From assembly GCA_012729555.1 (NCBI GenBank), contig JAAYCX010000090.1, forward strand, positions 62,001 through 126,000: DNA of 64,000 nucleotides, read 5' to 3'. The DNA comes from Acidobacteriota bacterium (lineage in GTDB: Bacteria; Acidobacteriota; UBA6911). Positions 7,571 to 16,330 of the stretch are shown here, piece by piece; within the stretch, counting starts at the first letter, position 1; each line of letters opens with the position of its first letter. The translations under genes and the position numbers were made by a program. The notes beneath the pieces were generated by a model. That model did not search any database and was not told the origin of the DNA. It saw nothing but the letters and a program-made list of their open reading frames with translations.

Positions 7571-9313
7571 ATGGCACCGAAAAGCCTGGTTACCTTCATG
7601 CTGCTGGCGGGAACGGTCCTGGCCGGCGTCCCGGCGTTGGCCGAAGACTCCGGGGGGCGGCGCATCACGGTCCTGAACCCGGCCGTAACCGAAAAGCGCG
7701 CGCCGCGGGTGCCGCTGGCGCCGCGCGCGGGCACCCTGGAAGGGAAGACCGTTTACCTGGTGGACATGAACTACGAGGGGCTCGGGCGCACCCCGGTGCT
7801 CGAGGAGATGGAGCGGTGGTTCGGCGCGAACATGCCCGGCGTCAGGACCGTGCGCCGCCTCAAGAGCGGGAGCTACGTCTCCGACGACCCGGCGCTGTGG
7901 AAGGAGATCGCCGCCAGCCGGGCCGGGGGGGTGATCCTCGGAGTGGCGGGTTGATGGGGGTGTCTGGCGGCCGTGAGCCGCTTCGGCATGACCCTGGAAA
8001 AAGAGTACGGCATCCCCACCGTATCGCTTTCAAACGAAAACATCGTCTCCTTCGGCACCGGCCCCCACCAGGAGTACAGCACCGGGATGCCCCTGCGCTT
8101 CGTGGGGGTCCCCTACCCGTTCACCGGCCTCGGTGAAGACAAGCTGGGGGAGTGGCTCCGGGGGAAGGACCGCGTCAGCGGAAAGAGCCTCATGCCCGCC
8201 ATCGTCGACGCGCTGACCGAGCCCCTCACGGCGGAGGAACGGAAATCGGGGACGCCGCCCGAGGCGGCCGCAGAACCCCGGTTCCTCCCCCCCGACACGG
8301 AGGACAACCTGCAGCGCCTCTTCAAGGAGCGCGGGTGGACCGATTTCAACCCCGTCATCCTCCCGACGGAGGAGAGAGTGCGGGCGATGCTCCGGGGAAC
8401 CAGCCACCGGCCCGACGAGCTGGTGAAAAAGGAGGCCGGCACCTTCGGGACCTCGCGTCCCTTCACCGTGGAGAAAGTGGCCGTCATCGCCGTCATGGCG
8501 GGGGCGAAACCCGAATACCTCCCCGTCATCCTGGCCCTGGCGAGCCAGGTGCCCTACATGGATTCCACCACCTCCAACGCCAACATGGTCCTCCTGAGCG
8601 GCCCCATCCGCAGGGAGATCGGGATGAACTCCGGTATCGGGGTCCTCAGCCCGACGGCCGAGGCCAACAGCGTCATCGGCCGCAGTATGAACCTGATCCA
8701 CAGCATCATCCAGGGGTACAAGGAGGGGGAGACCGGGTTCTCCTCGCTCGGGAATCCGCTGCGCTACAACAACATGACCCTGGCCGAAAACGAGGAGGCG
8801 CTCCCCGAGGGGTGGAAGCCGGTCCACGTCGAGAACGGGCACCCGCCCGAGGCCAGCGTGCTGACGATCTTCTCGGGCTGGAACTTCGTCAACTGCTCCG
8901 GTTCGGTCGTGGAGCACTACGCCCCGCAGCTGCTGATGCGCGATTTCACCCGCGTGCTGGCGGCCACCGGCTCGGCCACCCTCATCATGGACCCCTCGGT
9001 CGCCCGGCAGCTCAGGGAAACCCAGGGGTTCGCGAGCAAGGGGGCGCTGGGGGAGTGGCTCTCGAAAAACGCGGAAGTTCCCGCGGCCACCTACTGGGCC
9101 AACTCGATCACCTCCGGCATGACGGCCCCCCTGGGACGGCAGGGGCTCGAGCCCTACGCCACCTGGCTGAAGGTCCCGGGGGAGACGCTGATCAAGCACC
9201 TCCCCAACGCGCGGAACATCCGGACCATCGTAGCCGGGGGCGAAACCGCGAGCGTCTGGTTCCTCACCGATTTCATGGGGGGGAGAGGGGTCTCGATCGA
9301 CCATTGGCGTTAA
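7571..9313 (+). CDS. Exported UGSC-type selenoprotein with in-frame UGA (Sec128)
   Basis: A single frame runs from ATG 7571 to TAA 9313, broken only by TGA at 7952-7954. Reading it as selenocysteine gives a 580-residue protein with motif GVAG-U-W-G-C at residues 124-131. A Sec signal peptide (MAPKSLVTFMLLAGTVLAGVPALA) is followed by VLNPAV...RVPLAPRAGTLEGKTVYLVD and, after the UxxC, LEKEYGIPTV, which match the N-terminal domain of UGSC-family (seleno)proteins as I remember them. The C-terminal ~400 residues (FTVEKVAVIAVMAGAKPEYLPVILALASQ, given as a pattern near residues 295-320) resemble the partner domain of that family. UxxC implies a thiol/selenol redox role. Read as two genes, the downstream one would lack a start with a ribosome site and the signal peptide would carry only a stub. 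A nonsense mutation is the main alternative. Confidence 0.8.
7952..7982 (+). promoter_or_regulatory. UGA codon and candidate bacterial SECIS hairpin
   Basis: UGA 7952-7954 is followed after 12 nt by the hairpin GCGGC (7967-7971), loop CGTGA, GCCGC (7977-7981), closed by a G-U pair (7966, 7982). Spacing fits a bacterial SECIS, which lies directly 3' of the UGA. A competing small hairpin GCCG-CTT-CGGC occupies 7977-7987. SelB binding cannot be judged by eye. Confidence 0.4.
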
Positions 9314-9319
9314 CCAGCA

Positions 9320-11128
9320 TTATTCATGGGGGTACAGGGGAAAGGGGAGGTCGATCACCCGCCCGGGGCGGTCGGCGCACCACGCCGCAAGCGTCCCGCT
9401 CTCCCGCGGGCCGAGGCGCGGATCGAGGAGGACCCAGGGGGCTTCCCGGCAGGCCTCCCTCCAGAGGGGCACCTCCCCGGGACGGGGAACGGCCGCCAGT
9501 TCGGCCTCCGGGGACGCGTCCAGAAGGCTGCGGGCCGCGGCCGCGTCGTCCACCGCCTGAAACAGGCGCACCGAAAACGCCCCCTGCGGGTCTTGGCCGG
9601 GGCGGCGGCCGCGGTTGAGAAAATGCCCCGGGAAGTAAAAGAGGCCGCGCAGCCGCCGCCAGCGCTCCGCCGGCCAGGACTCGCTCCCCGCATGGAGGAG
9701 GCGCCAGCAGGTGTGCGGAGACTCGGCCATCGCCCGGCCGGCCCAGGAGCGGAGGCGCACGTCATCGGCCGCGGCCGCATCGAGGAGCAGGAGGACCGAC
9801 CGGGCCAGCGTCGCCGGCTCGGGGAGGGGCCCGTCGAGGGTGCCGCCGCGCAGGTCGACCAACGACCGCAAGCCCGGGCCGGCGCCCCCCCCGAGGGGGG
9901 GGATCGGGGCGAAATAATCGATCCCCAGGCGGCGCTCCAGGATCTCGAGCGCCGCGGCGAAATCCTCCGGCCGCATCCGATTGGTCCGCAGCGCCCAGTA
10001 AGGGGGACGGTCCATCGCCCGGATCCCCCAGCGGTCCCGCAGCCGGCGCAACCGGGTGCCCGGGAGTAGGGAGAGGATGTAGGCCTCCACCCCCCCGGCC
10101 AGCCCGGCCCCCTCGAGAAAGTCCAGGGTGGAGAGCAGACCTTCCAGGTCGTCCTCCGGCAGCCCCACAATGATGCCGGTGCGGATCCCGATCCCCCGCT
10201 CGAGCAGGCACCCGGCGCCGGCGAGGAACGCCTCCCGGTCCCAGGACCGGCCCACCGCCTCGAGGGCCGCGGGGTTGACCGACTGCAGCCCCGCCTCCAC
10301 CGACCGGACGCCGGCGGCCGCCATCCGGTCGGCCGTGGCGCGGTCGATCCTCTCCAGGCGCACCTCGGTATGGATGGGCACGCGGCGGGGATTGGCGCGC
10401 TCCACCCGCTCCAGGCGCCCCGCGAGCCCCTCCCGGCCGTTGAAGGTGGGATCCATGAAATAGACCTCGGTGCCCGCCCGGGCGGCCGCCAATCGGAAGA
10501 TTCCCTCCACCCGGTCGGGGGGGAAGCGGCGGACGCGGCGCCGCCCCTTGCCATAGTAGCAGTAGGCGCACCGCTCCGGGCAGCCGCGCATCTGCTCGAA
10601 ATGGACGATCTCCCCGTCACGCACCGGGAGCAGCCCGGAAAGGTAGGGGTCGGGCACACGGCCGAGGTCCGCGATCTCACCGGCCCGGAAGATACCGCGG
10701 AGCGAGCGCGCGGCGCCGTCGTCGACGAAGCGGGCGAAGAACTCCTCCCCTTCCCCGGCGCACAGGAGGTCGATACCGGGAAAATCGGCGGCGTCCTGGT
10801 CCGGGGTGACCTCCGGCCCGCCCGCGACCGTGACGACGGACGGCCGGCGCCGCTTGACCGAGCGGGCGATGAAGAGGCTCCGTTCCCGGTTCCAGAGGTA
10901 GAGGGTGAACAGCAGGGCGTCGAACCCCTCCTCGAGGGCCCAGGCCGCGAGGGCGGCGTCGCCGCCGTGATCGGACAGCTCCTCCGGAGCGATCACGGCC
11001 TCCCAGCCGCGGCTGCGGCAGTGGCGGCGCGCGTAGCCGATCATGAAGGCGGCCGCCAGCGGGCGGTTCGCCTTCGCCTGGGAGGCGCCGTGGCCCGGGA
11101 CCGGCAGTTGAAGGAACCCCATGCGCAT
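9320..11128 (-). CDS. B12-binding-type radical SAM protein
   Basis: 602 residues. The N-terminal ~150 residues resemble a cobalamin-binding domain (VTVAGGPEVTPD, LLCAGEGEEFFARFV), but the DxHxxG loop is not evident. The radical SAM core carries CPERCAYCYYGKG (CxxxCxxC) at about residue 180 and later YFMDPTFNG and VEAGLQSVNPAALEAVGR. The C-terminal ~200 residues are not assigned. The reaction is unknown; relatives methylate or rearrange unreactive carbons. The start at 11128 (or ATG at 11122) lies 18 bp after the FAD oxidoreductase stop, suggesting co-transcription. The gene converges with the selenoprotein gene, ending 6 bp from it. Confidence 0.8.
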   Translation of the reverse strand: MRMGFLQLPVPGHGASQAKANRPLAAAFMIGYARRHCRSRGWEAVIAPEELSDHGGDAALAAWALEEGFDALLFTLYLWNRERSLFIARSVKRRRPSVVTVAGGPEVTPDQDAADFPGIDLLCAGEGEEFFARFVDDGAARSLRGIFRAGEIADLGRVPDPYLSGLLPVRDGEIVHFEQMRGCPERCAYCYYGKGRRRVRRFPPDRVEGIFRLAAARAGTEVYFMDPTFNGREGLAGRLERVERANPRRVPIHTEVRLERIDRATADRMAAAGVRSVEAGLQSVNPAALEAVGRSWDREAFLAGAGCLLERGIGIRTGIIVGLPEDDLEGLLSTLDFLEGAGLAGGVEAYILSLLPGTRLRRLRDRWGIRAMDRPPYWALRTNRMRPEDFAAALEILERRLGIDYFAPIPPLGGGAGPGLRSLVDLRGGTLDGPLPEPATLARSVLLLLDAAAADDVRLRSWAGRAMAESPHTCWRLLHAGSESWPAERWRRLRGLFYFPGHFLNRGRRPGQDPQGAFSVRLFQAVDDAAAARSLLDASPEAELAAVPRPGEVPLWREACREAPWVLLDPRLGPRESGTLAAWCADRPGRVIDLPFPLYPHE

Positions 11129-11146
11129 GATGCCGCCGCGGCCCCG

Positions 11147-12571
11147 TCAGCCCCTGTCGGGCCGCCGCAGCTTCCGGATCCGCTCGGGGAGGATGACGCC
11201 CTGGTCGAGCAGCCGCTGCTGCAGCACGGCGATATCGGCCTCGCGCGGCCCGATCCCCCCCTGCACGGCCAGCGCGGCCGCGGTCCCGGCCGCCTGCCCC
11301 ATGGCGATGCAGTGGGGGATGAGGTTGAAATACTCGTTGAAGGGATACTCGGAGGAGAAGGCGCGGCAGGCCACCAGCAGCCCCTCGACCCCCTTCGGGA
11401 CCAGGGCGCGGTAGGGGATGCACACGCTCGGGTGCCGGGCCGAGATCTCCCCGTTGTCGTTGTTCGGGAAGACGGCGACGGTGTCCCCGAAGACCTCGTC
11501 GGAGGTGATGTCCCGTTCGGTGCACACGTACTCCCCCACGACGCGTTGCCCCCCCTGGATGCCGAGCTGCATGGAGCTGAGCGAGATGTAGCTCTTCTCG
11601 AAACCGGGCACGCGCTTCCGGTAAAAGTCGTAGGACAGGAGCATCTTCTTCCGCCCCTCGAGCTCGACCCGGTTGATCTCGTCGATGTCGGCCTGCCGCA
11701 GGGACGGGTGGAAGGGGTAGAACCAGGCGACCCCCTCGTGGTTCGGCACGAGGTCCTTGATGTAGAAGGCCGCGCCGCCGAGCCGGTCGAGTTCCCCCAT
11801 CAGCTCCGAGTAGGTCTCCGGCTCCTCGGCGCGGAATCGCTCCACCCTGTCCATCCGGACGTTGCCGACCCAGAAGGGGAAGGCGAAGGCGGCGATCCGG
11901 AGTCCCGGCACCATGCGGTCGTCGCACTCGGCCCCGGCGGGCCGGAGCAGGTCCCCGTCCCCGGTGCAGTCGATGACGACCTTGGCCGTGATCGCCTGCC
12001 GCCCCGACTTGCTCTCGACAAAAACCCCCGTCACCCGGTTTCCGTCCATGATGGGGCGCACGCCCCAGGAGTGGAGCCGCAGCGTCACGCCCGCCTCCTC
12101 CATCATGGTGTTCAGTTCGCACTTCAGGATCTCGGGATCGACCAGGGCGGTGTAGAGCACCCGGTCCTTTCCCGTGTTGAGGTCCCGGCGGATGTAGAAA
12201 AAGGCGAGATTGGCGTCGACGTAGTGCTTCACCAGATCGGCGTCCGTGGAACCCCAGTCCCCCTTCTTCGGGTAATCGGCCGCCCCCCGCGCGTCCACCC
12301 GGTCGATCACCTCCTGGCAGATGCCGGCGATCTGCTGCTCCCCGTCGATGGTGCCCAGGTTCGGAATGATGGCGACCAGGCCTCCCGTGGCCATCCCCCC
12401 CAGGTAGCCGTAACGCTCCACGAGCACGGTGTCCGCCCCGCTGCGCGCAGCGGCCAGCGCCGCCCCGATCCCCCCCGGCCCCCCGCCCACGACGACGACG
12501 TCCGCCTCCCTGCTGATCTCGATGTCGCGGGCCGGTTCGGTGACACTCTTTCCGGTAAACACAGCGCTCAT
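11147..12571 (-). CDS. FAD-dependent oxidoreductase (FAD_oxidored family)
   Basis: 474 residues. A Rossmann FAD-binding motif, ADVVVVGGGPGGIGAALAAARSG at about residues 23-45, is followed by VERYGYLGGMATGGLV, characteristic of the FAD_oxidored (PF12831) group. KVVIDCTGDGDL and PHCIAMGQAAGTAAALAVQGG close the FAD site. There is no signal peptide. The start at 12571 is chosen because GGAGG lies 6 nt upstream; the frame extends to 12589 without a ribosome site. It is 18 bp upstream of the radical SAM gene. The substrate is not known. Confidence 0.82.
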   Translation of the reverse strand: MSAVFTGKSVTEPARDIEISREADVVVVGGGPGGIGAALAAARSGADTVLVERYGYLGGMATGGLVAIIPNLGTIDGEQQIAGICQEVIDRVDARGAADYPKKGDWGSTDADLVKHYVDANLAFFYIRRDLNTGKDRVLYTALVDPEILKCELNTMMEEAGVTLRLHSWGVRPIMDGNRVTGVFVESKSGRQAITAKVVIDCTGDGDLLRPAGAECDDRMVPGLRIAAFAFPFWVGNVRMDRVERFRAEEPETYSELMGELDRLGGAAFYIKDLVPNHEGVAWFYPFHPSLRQADIDEINRVELEGRKKMLLSYDFYRKRVPGFEKSYISLSSMQLGIQGGQRVVGEYVCTERDITSDEVFGDTVAVFPNNDNGEISARHPSVCIPYRALVPKGVEGLLVACRAFSSEYPFNEYFNLIPHCIAMGQAAGTAAALAVQGGIGPREADIAVLQQRLLDQGVILPERIRKLRRPDRG

Positions 12572-12708
12572 GGAAGCCTCCTCTGTCATGGGGTCAAAAG
12601 GCGGACATGTCCCATATTACGACAACCGGGGCGCCGGGGGTGAACGGAATCCGGCCCCGAGATTTAGAGGGTGACAGAACGCCCCCCGCCCATTATATTT
12701 CGGCAAAC

Positions 12709-12730
12709 GGGGGCACTGGTGACTGTCCCC
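12709..12730. repeat. Extragenic palindrome of the GGGGAC...GTCCCC type
   Basis: An imperfect inverted repeat, GGGGGCACTGG followed directly by TGACTGTCCCC. A close relative lies at 14871-14892. It sits just before the ribosome binding site of the following gene. Confidence 0.5.
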
Positions 12731-12749
12731 ATAAATAAAGGAGGGCGGG

Positions 12750-13631
12750 ATGATGAAACGGAATGCCTTTTGGATCGCGGCAGCCTGTTCGTGCGCGCTG
12801 GTGGCGGTTTTGGCGCTGACGGGCCTTGCCCAGGACAGCAAGCCGAAGCGGGCGGAATTCGTGCCCTCTCCCATTTTTTCACCCCCTTACCCGCAGTTGC
12901 CGCACCATTTCCGGGACGTGCACACCATCCAGATCCTGTGCCAGGCCCCCGCGGGGGCGATCGCGCGCGCCGTCATGCCGCCGCTCGAGCCGGCCGGGAG
13001 CGCCGACACCTTCGTGCTCCTGATGGCCTGGACGCCGGACGTGGAGGAGATGGGATTCAACGTCCACGAGATCGCGCTCAATACCCCCGTCAAGTGGAAG
13101 GATCGGGTGGGCAACACCACCCTGATCGAATACATCGACAGCGACATGGGGCTGATCGCCGGGCGGGAGGTCTACGGATGGCCGAAGAAGATGGCCGACA
13201 TCACCTGGACCCGGACCCCGACCGGGTGGATGGTCGTGGCCAACAAGATGAGGGACCAGGGGAGTCTCCCGCTCATGAAGGTCGAATACCGGGTCTCCGG
13301 CGCGGCCCCCCAGGCCCAATGGCCGGAGATGGGCCCCTCGCTTCTGGTCCGGCGCATCCCCAACGCCTCCCCCACGACCCCGGCCTTCTTCCAGATGGTG
13401 TGCGTCGGCTGCGACCTCCCCGGGGCCCCGGAATCGGGAGCCCCGCTGGTGGCCCCGTCGGGGTCGAAGGACACGCGGGGGACCGCCACGGTCCAGTTCT
13501 TCGACGGCCCCCACGACCCGCTGACGTTTCTCGGCCCGCTCAAGGTGCTCGACGCGAAAATGAGCATCCTCGAGGGCCGCATGCCCTTCGGGCTGGGCCT
13601 GGGCGAGGTCCTCGCCTCCTGGGAAGAGTAA
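12750..13631 (+). CDS. Exported acetoacetate decarboxylase-family protein
   Basis: 293 residues. An N-terminal signal peptide (MMKRNAFWIAAACSCALVAVLALTGLAQ) precedes an acetoacetate decarboxylase-like barrel. The segment REVYGWPKKMADI corresponds to the family motif that contains the Schiff-base lysine; KK at about residues 147-148 is present. MAWTPDVEEMGFNVHEIAL and FFDGPHDPL also match the family pattern. Known decarboxylases are cytoplasmic, so the signal peptide is unusual and suggests a periplasmic role with a different substrate. AGGAGGGCGGG precedes the first ATG. Confidence 0.75.
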   Translation: MMKRNAFWIAAACSCALVAVLALTGLAQDSKPKRAEFVPSPIFSPPYPQLPHHFRDVHTIQILCQAPAGAIARAVMPPLEPAGSADTFVLLMAWTPDVEEMGFNVHEIALNTPVKWKDRVGNTTLIEYIDSDMGLIAGREVYGWPKKMADITWTRTPTGWMVVANKMRDQGSLPLMKVEYRVSGAAPQAQWPEMGPSLLVRRIPNASPTTPAFFQMVCVGCDLPGAPESGAPLVAPSGSKDTRGTATVQFFDGPHDPLTFLGPLKVLDAKMSILEGRMPFGLGLGEVLASWEE

Positions 13632-13649
13632 AAAACGGTGCGACCGACC

Positions 13650-14822
13650 ATGACCGAAACCATCGAGCTGCCGGAAACCGTCACGCATGTGAGGGTGGGC
13701 GACAAGAATATCTACCTCGTCGGCACGGCGCATCTCTCCAGGGAGAGCGTCGAGGATGTCGCCGCGACCATCGAGCGGGTCCATCCGGACGCCGTCTGCG
13801 TCGAACTGTGCCCCGGGCGCTACCAGGCCATGACCCAGGCCGACAACTGGGCCAAGATGGACATTTTCAAGGTTGTGCGGCAGAAGAAGGCCGCCTTCCT
13901 CCTAGCGCAGCTGATCCTGACCAGTTTTTACCGGCGCCTCGGGAAAAAACTCGGGCTCCAGCCTGGGGCGGAGATGCTCAAGGGGATCGAAATGGCCCGG
14001 GAAAAGGGGGCCGAACTGGTCCTGGCCGACCGGGAGATCGAAATCACCCTCAAGCGCGTCTGGGGATACCTCGGCTTCTGGAACAAGCTCAAGCTCTTCT
14101 CCCAGATGACCATGGGCGTGCTGGGGGGGGAGGAGATCGACGGCGAGATGATCGAATCCCTCAAGAAGAAGGACCAGTTCGAATCCGTCATGGCCGAATT
14201 CGCCGTCAGTTTCCCCGAGATCAAGCGGAGGCTGATCGAGGAGCGGGACACCTGGCTCGCCGAAAAGATCCGCACCGCGCCCGGCGCCAGGATCGTCGCC
14301 GTTGTGGGGGCCGGCCACGTGCCGGGGATCGAGCGGCAGGTGCACGAACCGCACGACCTTGCCCCGCTGTCGGAACTCCCCCCGAAATCGATCTGGCCCG
14401 CTGTTTTCAAGTGGGGGGTGCCGATCGCCGTCCTGGCGCTGATCGCCGCCAGTTTCAGCAGGGGGAGCCAGCACGGGGTCGAGAACATCGCGATCTGGTT
14501 TGCCGTCAACGGCGTCCTTTCCGCGCTCGGCGCCGCCCTGGCCCTGGCCCACCCGCTGACCATCCTGACCGCCTTCGTGGCCGCGCCCCTGACCAGCCTC
14601 AACCCGATGCTGGCCGCCGGCTGGGTGGCCGGCATCGTCCAGGTGCTGCTGAAAAAACCGAAGGTGGGCGATCTGGAGGCCCTGCCCGATGCGATCACCA
14701 GCGTACGCGGCTTCTGGCTCAACCCGGTCACCCGCATCCTGCTCGTGGTGGCGCTGGCCAACCTGGGGAGCGTGATCGGAACCTATGTCGCCGTCGCCTG
14801 GATCGCCGCACGTTCGGTGTAG
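13650..14822 (+). CDS. TraB/PrgY-family membrane protein
   Basis: 390 residues. The N-terminal ~220 residues carry the TraB domain with conserved VGTAHLSRESVEDV, VCVELCPGRY and VVGAGHVPGI. The C-terminal ~150 residues contain four or five hydrophobic helices (IAVLALIAASF, GVLSALGAALALAHPL, LLVVALANLGSVIGTYVAVAW). TraB/PrgY proteins inhibit peptide pheromones in enterococci; elsewhere a protease-like role is suspected but not shown. The start at ATG 13650 is preferred over GTG 13638 because the conserved region begins soon after it. The gene is 18 bp after the previous stop and may be co-transcribed. Confidence 0.85.
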   Translation: MTETIELPETVTHVRVGDKNIYLVGTAHLSRESVEDVAATIERVHPDAVCVELCPGRYQAMTQADNWAKMDIFKVVRQKKAAFLLAQLILTSFYRRLGKKLGLQPGAEMLKGIEMAREKGAELVLADREIEITLKRVWGYLGFWNKLKLFSQMTMGVLGGEEIDGEMIESLKKKDQFESVMAEFAVSFPEIKRRLIEERDTWLAEKIRTAPGARIVAVVGAGHVPGIERQVHEPHDLAPLSELPPKSIWPAVFKWGVPIAVLALIAASFSRGSQHGVENIAIWFAVNGVLSALGAALALAHPLTILTAFVAAPLTSLNPMLAAGWVAGIVQVLLKKPKVGDLEALPDAITSVRGFWLNPVTRILLVVALANLGSVIGTYVAVAWIAARSV

Positions 14823-14825
14823 ACG

Positions 14826-14892
14826 GGGGACACAGCACTGTGCCCGTCCGGCGCGCAAGAAGAACGGTCAGGGGACAGTGGTGACCGTCCCC
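14826..14892. repeat. Two extragenic palindromes between convergent genes
   Basis: GGGGACACAGCACTGTGCCC at 14826-14845 and GGGGACAGTGG directly followed by TGACCGTCCCC at 14871-14892. The second supplies the last codons of the minus-strand DUF2752 gene, so the repeat has become part of a coding end. Confidence 0.5.
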
Positions 14893-15302
14893 GTCAGGCG
14901 GGCAACCCAGTAAAGGAGCCAGGCGGCGGTGATCGCCCATAAGAGGCGTTTCCCCCCCCGCCGGCCGATGGGCCGGCGAAAGGCCCGCCCCCCGATCGCC
15001 TCGAAGGAAAGCGCCGCCAGGGCGAGGATCATTCCGATCAGGACCAGCGGCCCCATCAGGTGATATTGGAGCGCGGCGGCCCATTCCCCCCGCGCCAGGG
15101 CCCCGAGCGAGCGCGTCATCCCGCACGTCAGGCACCCATGCCCCGTCCATTCGTAAAAAGCGCAGCGCGGCAGGGGCATGTTTCCCGGCGGCACGACCAC
15201 CAGCGTGCCCAGCGCCAGCAGGAGCCCGCCGGCCAGCAAGGCCCTCGCGATGCGCCCCCCGCGCGTGAGCGCCGAGGCCGGAGCCGCCGTGGTTTCCGGC
15301 AT
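14868..15302 (-). CDS. DUF2752 small membrane protein
   Basis: 144 residues with three hydrophobic helices. The motif CAFYEWTGHGCLTCGMTRSLGAL (residues about 47-69) is the hallmark of DUF2752, whose conserved CxxCGxTR is of unknown function. The first base of its start overlaps the last base of the upstream stop (TGATG), so translation is coupled. The C-terminal residues TGTVTTVP are encoded by the extragenic palindrome, which looks like a replaced or extended tail. Confidence 0.8.
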   Translation of the reverse strand: MPETTAAPASALTRGGRIARALLAGGLLLALGTLVVVPPGNMPLPRCAFYEWTGHGCLTCGMTRSLGALARGEWAAALQYHLMGPLVLIGMILALAALSFEAIGGRAFRRPIGRRGGKRLLWAITAAWLLYWVARLTGTVTTVP

Positions 15303-16255
15303 CAGGCCAGAACTGGCGGCCGCTCGGGCGGCACGTCCCCCAGCACCGGGATGATCTGGAAGTCATTGCCGAACTGCTGCAGAAACTCCACGCTGAAGGC
15401 CCGCAGCGTATAGGACACCGGCAGGAGCACCACGGCGCCGATGTAGGGAATCATCAGGACCACGAACCCGATGCAGCAGGTGACGCACCCCGCCAGGAGC
15501 ACCGCCGCGCCGATCCCCAGGATCAGGAAGAAGAGCAGGAGCGCATACCCGATGAAGTGGAGCAGCTTCGGTCCCAGGATCGTCATGAATTTTTTGACCG
15601 CCGGAAGGGTGCCGGTCCGGTCCCGGTACATGATCGGGAGGACGAAATCCTTCAGCATCAGGGAAACGAACCCGAAGAGGAAGAAGATCACCATCATCCC
15701 CAGCCCGTAGAGGATCCCGGGCACGATCAGCACCGCACCGCTCGAGGTGCTCTCGTAAAGCGCTTTCAGGCTGAGGAAACAGAAGACCAGGTAGGGGAGG
15801 GTGACCAGGGCGCCGACGACGCCCAGGACCAGGTTCCAGAGGAAGAACGAGTTCCCTTCCCTGACGTACTCCCGCCAGGGCCGGGCGATGAGGGCATGGT
15901 CGCGGACCACGTTGTCCAGGAAGACGAACTTCGCCCGGGCGGAGACCCAGGCGAGCGCGATCCCGATCGCGACGACGACGAGGAGCAGGACCGCGATCGC
16001 GATCATCCACCCGGGGTGCTCGACGATCCAGTTCCAGACCTCGTAGGGCATCCGGAAGATCTCCCCCGGGTCCCCCCCCTTGCGCTTCCCCGCCGGGTTT
16101 CCCCAGAACCCCCCGTTCGAGCGCGCGTCCGTCAGCCCCGCCAGAAACGCCGCGAACCCCACGACGAACCACTTGCGCAGGTCGAAGGGGTGGAAAAGCG
16201 CCCGCTTCATGCGGTCGAACGCGCGCCCGAGCGGCGCGAAATATTCAATGTCCAT
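15302..16255 (-). CDS. Polytopic membrane protein, DUF4013/DUF7544-like
   Basis: 317 residues with six or seven hydrophobic helices. The N-terminus FDRMKRALFHPFDLRKWFVVGFAAFLAGL and the segment VSARAKFVFLDNVVRDHALIARPWREY are shared by uncharacterised bacterial and archaeal membrane proteins of this type, from memory. GCVTCCIGFVVLMIPYIGAVVLLPV forms a Cys-containing helix near residue 265. It is upstream of and coupled to the DUF2752 gene. No transport or enzyme motif is visible. Confidence 0.65.
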   Translation of the reverse strand: MDIEYFAPLGRAFDRMKRALFHPFDLRKWFVVGFAAFLAGLTDARSNGGFWGNPAGKRKGGDPGEIFRMPYEVWNWIVEHPGWMIAIAVLLLVVVAIGIALAWVSARAKFVFLDNVVRDHALIARPWREYVREGNSFFLWNLVLGVVGALVTLPYLVFCFLSLKALYESTSSGAVLIVPGILYGLGMMVIFFLFGFVSLMLKDFVLPIMYRDRTGTLPAVKKFMTILGPKLLHFIGYALLLFFLILGIGAAVLLAGCVTCCIGFVVLMIPYIGAVVLLPVSYTLRAFSVEFLQQFGNDFQIIPVLGDVPPERPPVLA

Positions 16256-16330
16256 GACCTCCCCCTTTGCGATGCGGTGTCCCCGATACCCGTCCGGCCG
16301 GGCTCCGCCCGAATGGATCCTACCTCTCCC

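Noticed and set aside
7973-9313. A separate gene starting at a GTG after the UGA
   Set aside because: The GTG lacks a ribosome site, and the sequence before the UGA is in the same frame and belongs to the same conserved domain.
10370-12643. A 757-codon plus-strand frame
   Set aside because: It is antisense to the radical SAM and FAD genes and has no motifs.
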